Shown piece by piece: positions 6,196-7,736 of a DNA stretch of 7,736 nucleotides; position 1 is the stretch's first letter; the number at the start of each line of letters is the position of its first letter. Source of the DNA: Bacteroidales bacterium UBA1205 (GTDB lineage Bacteria > Bacteroidota > Bacteroidia > Bacteroidales > WCHB1-69); NCBI GenBank assembly GCA_002309615.1, contig DBXT01000038.1, positions 1 through 7,736 on the forward strand. The letters run 5' to 3'. The notes under the pieces are model-generated. The model did no database searches. It saw only the letters and a list, made by a program, of their open reading frames with translations, and was not told the origin of the DNA. Made by a program: the position numbers and the translations under genes.

Positions 6196-7356
6196 ATGAA
6201 AACAGTATTACATACCGATTGGACAGTAAAAGATATTTGTGAAGGTTTTGTCTATAACGAGTTGGAGGGCAAAGGCTTGTTTGGTATGAATGGCAAACTG
6301 ACCATACAGCCGGAGTATCAGCGTAATTATATCTATGCAGACGGCAAAAAAGATGTCGCCGTTATTGACTCTGTTTTAAAGGGTTATCCTATTGGATTAA
6401 TCTATTTTGTCAAAACCGAAAGCGGACAATATGAAGTGTTGGACGGACAACAAAGGATTACCAGTTTAGGACGTTTTGTTACAAGTCGTTTTGCCATAAA
6501 ACAAGACGGCATGGAGCAATATTTCAGGGGAATAGCCCAAGACAAGCAGGAGAAAATTTTGAATACGCCCTTGCTGATTTACGTTTGCGAAGGGACGGAG
6601 AGCGAAATCAAGGAATGGTTTAAAACCATCAATATTGCCGGAATTCCGCTCAATCATCAGGAAATTCTCAATGCCATCTATTCGGGTCCTTTTGTCACGG
6701 CAGCCAAAGAAGTATTTTCCAATTCTCAAAATGCCAATATCAACAAGTGGAGTTCCTATATTGCAGGTGCTGTCAATCGGCAGGACTATTTGCAATGTGC
6801 ATTGAACTGGGTGAGCAAAGGCAAGATTGAAGATTACATGTCACAACACAGGCACGATACGGATATCAACGAGTTGAAAGTCTATTTCAATTCCGTGATA
6901 GACTGGGTGGATGGTTTGTTTGCCGACACCTATTCCGAGATGAAAAATATAGAGTGGGGCAGATTGTACGAAAGTTATCACAAACAACCCTACAATACCA
7001 AAGAAATCAGCAAAAAAGTGGCGGAATTGTATGCCGATGAGTGTGTAAGAAATAAAAAAGGCATTTTTGAATATGTTTTGGGAGCATGTAAAGACAGCAA
7101 ACTGTTAGAAATACGCGTGTTTGAAGACCGCGATAAAAAGGTGGTTTATGCCCGCCAAACCAAAGAAGCTCAAGAAAAAGGTATTTCCAATTGTCCTTTG
7201 TGTGCTTTGGGACATGACAACAATAAAAAACGTATCTGGCAACTAAAAGAAATGGATGCCGACCATGTAACGGCATGGAGCAAAGGCGGTGCCACCGACA
7301 TTTCCAATTGCCAAATGCTCTGCCAGACCCACAACAGAGCCAAAGGCAATAAATAG
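6196..7356 (+). CDS. DUF262 protein with C-terminal HNH endonuclease domain
   Basis: A 386-residue protein, probably cytoplasmic and DNA-cleaving. The N-terminal DUF262 (ParB-like fold) domain shows QPEYQRN at 38-44 and DGQQR at 83-87, the motif that in GmrSD-type enzymes belongs to the nucleotide-hydrolysing part. A mostly helical middle (about 130-310) follows. The C-terminal HNH domain carries C333-x2-C336, DADHV at 354-358 (His357 as the likely general base), Asn371, and C376-x2-H379-N380 with Lys383; the two CxxC/CxxH pairs fit a structural zinc site. All expected HNH residues are present, so it appears intact. It is shorter than GmrSD-like fusions, with a compact HNH instead of DUF1524. 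The 50-base gap from the methyltransferase holds no evident promoter, so the two are likely co-transcribed. The pairing suggests it is the restriction or effector component, but whether it cuts unmodified or modified DNA cannot be told. Confidence 0.9.
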   Translation: MKTVLHTDWTVKDICEGFVYNELEGKGLFGMNGKLTIQPEYQRNYIYADGKKDVAVIDSVLKGYPIGLIYFVKTESGQYEVLDGQQRITSLGRFVTSRFAIKQDGMEQYFRGIAQDKQEKILNTPLLIYVCEGTESEIKEWFKTINIAGIPLNHQEILNAIYSGPFVTAAKEVFSNSQNANINKWSSYIAGAVNRQDYLQCALNWVSKGKIEDYMSQHRHDTDINELKVYFNSVIDWVDGLFADTYSEMKNIEWGRLYESYHKQPYNTKEISKKVAELYADECVRNKKGIFEYVLGACKDSKLLEIRVFEDRDKKVVYARQTKEAQEKGISNCPLCALGHDNNKKRIWQLKEMDADHVTAWSKGGATDISNCQMLCQTHNRAKGNK

Positions 7357-7392
7357 TTCGAGGAAAATAGTGATAGATAATCACACTTTCCA

Positions 7393-7443
7393 AAGAGCAA
7401 TAGGCTCTTAATGAAGTGGTAAGTTGTTTTTTTACCACTTTTT
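7393..7443 (+). terminator. Terminator of the methyltransferase/DUF262-HNH operon
   Basis: AAGTGGTAA at 7414-7422 pairs perfectly with TTACCACTT at 7432-7440 (9 bp, T-rich 9-base loop), ending in a run of five Ts (7439-7443). A smaller hairpin (7393-7398 AAGAGC with 7404-7409) precedes it. The pair lies about 40-85 bases after the DUF262-HNH stop codon. Confidence 0.8.
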
Positions 7444-7468
7444 GTTGATACTTTTTTGATATGGAAAG

Positions 7469-7498
7469 TTGTTGTTAGAGGAAAAATGACTACTTTTG
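7469..7498 (+). promoter_or_regulatory. Near-consensus Bacteroidota promoter for the membrane protein gene
   Basis: TTG at 7469-7471, a 19-base spacer and TACTTTTG at 7491-7498 match the TTG-N19/21-TAnnTTTG consensus of Bacteroidota vegetative promoters. Transcription should begin around 7502-7505, giving a leader of roughly 20 bases before the ATG at 7522. It sits after the terminator of the previous operon, so this gene is a separate transcription unit. Confidence 0.75.
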
Positions 7499-7521
7499 TC
7501 CATTCATTGTCAATAGCAATT

Positions 7522-7736
7522 ATGAGGGTTTTATTGATTACATTAATATATTTGTTTTTCCCTTTGCTGATAGTATCTGCCTTTTATAGGTGGAAGATTT
7601 TGCAAAAGGTAGGAACGGTCATGATGGCATACGCTGTAGGACTTTTAATGGCATTGACAGGTTTTGTAAATATTGACCCTGATACCAATATTTTTCAATT
7701 TTTTCTCCATATAGAAGATGCCGTCGGTTGGCAGAG
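7522..7736 (+). CDS. N-terminal part of an integral membrane protein, possibly a DUF819-like transporter (3' end outside window)
   Basis: Seventy-one codons are visible from ATG 7522 with no stop before the window edge. The start, MRVLLITLIYLFFPLLIVSA, is a strongly hydrophobic helix followed by FYRWK. A second helix is seen at about residues 33-51 (VGTVMMAYAVGLLMALTGF). The order of a short N-terminal helix, a basic loop, then an AYxVGLLMxxxGF helix and a segment leading to IEDAVGWQ recalls the beginning of DUF819/YjcL-type multi-pass proteins, but too little is present to be sure. The start is supported by the promoter about 25 bases upstream. The spacing leaves little room for a ribosome site, and only the weak A/T-rich context typical of this phylum is seen. 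Inner-membrane location is likely; substrate unknown. Confidence 0.7.
   Translation, partial: MRVLLITLIYLFFPLLIVSAFYRWKILQKVGTVMMAYAVGLLMALTGFVNIDPDTNIFQFFLHIEDAVGWQ

Noticed and set aside
7007..7438. A 143-codon minus-strand frame over the HNH region
   Set aside because: It lies antisense to the conserved HNH motifs and terminator, and its composition (Cys, Trp, His, Tyr-rich) is typical of a shadow frame.

Overview
The window reads as chromosomal DNA of a Bacteroidota bacterium, most likely in or near Bacteroidales. The evidence is low GC content, TAnnTTTG-type -7 promoter elements with a TTG about 19-20 bases upstream, weak Shine-Dalgarno signals, a secreted protein with a TQA-Q signal-peptide cut followed by an IFDKLK segment, and a lipoprotein built from BIG2 repeats. 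No tRNA, rRNA, CRISPR array, insertion sequence or phage structural gene was seen.

Left part (1-2240, + strand): the 3' end of a gene for a probable outer-membrane beta-barrel protein is followed after 6 bases by a gene for a secreted right-handed beta-helix protein (DUF1565/pectate-lyase-like fold). The two look like an operon that ends in a strong hairpin terminator at 2077-2120. A second hairpin at 2194-2223 terminates the convergent gene on the other strand.

Middle (2241-4784): a minus-strand gene encodes a large surface lipoprotein with a lipobox cysteine, six tandem BIG2 immunoglobulin-like domains and a roughly 290-residue C-terminal region rich in Tyr/Asn that may be a beta-propeller. 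A -7 element just upstream indicates that the second in-frame Met is the real start.

Right-middle (4751-7443, + strand): this is the most interesting part. A Bacteroidota-type promoter precedes about 255 bases with no convincing gene but several long, perfect, nested inverted repeats, then a T7 tract. I read this as a structured RNA that could be an attenuator-like leader. Immediately downstream are an EcoRI-family adenine-N6 DNA methyltransferase (NPPF motif) and a DUF262 protein with a C-terminal HNH nuclease domain. A methyltransferase paired with a DUF262-HNH nuclease suggests a restriction-modification-like defence module; the structured leader may set the level or timing of the methyltransferase. 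The module closes with a terminator at 7413-7443.

Right end (7469-7736): a near-consensus promoter (TTG-N19-TACTTTTG) drives a gene for an integral membrane protein, cut by the window edge, whose start resembles DUF819-type transporters.

All functions are inferred from recognised motifs and remembered family features. No database search or folding program was run.
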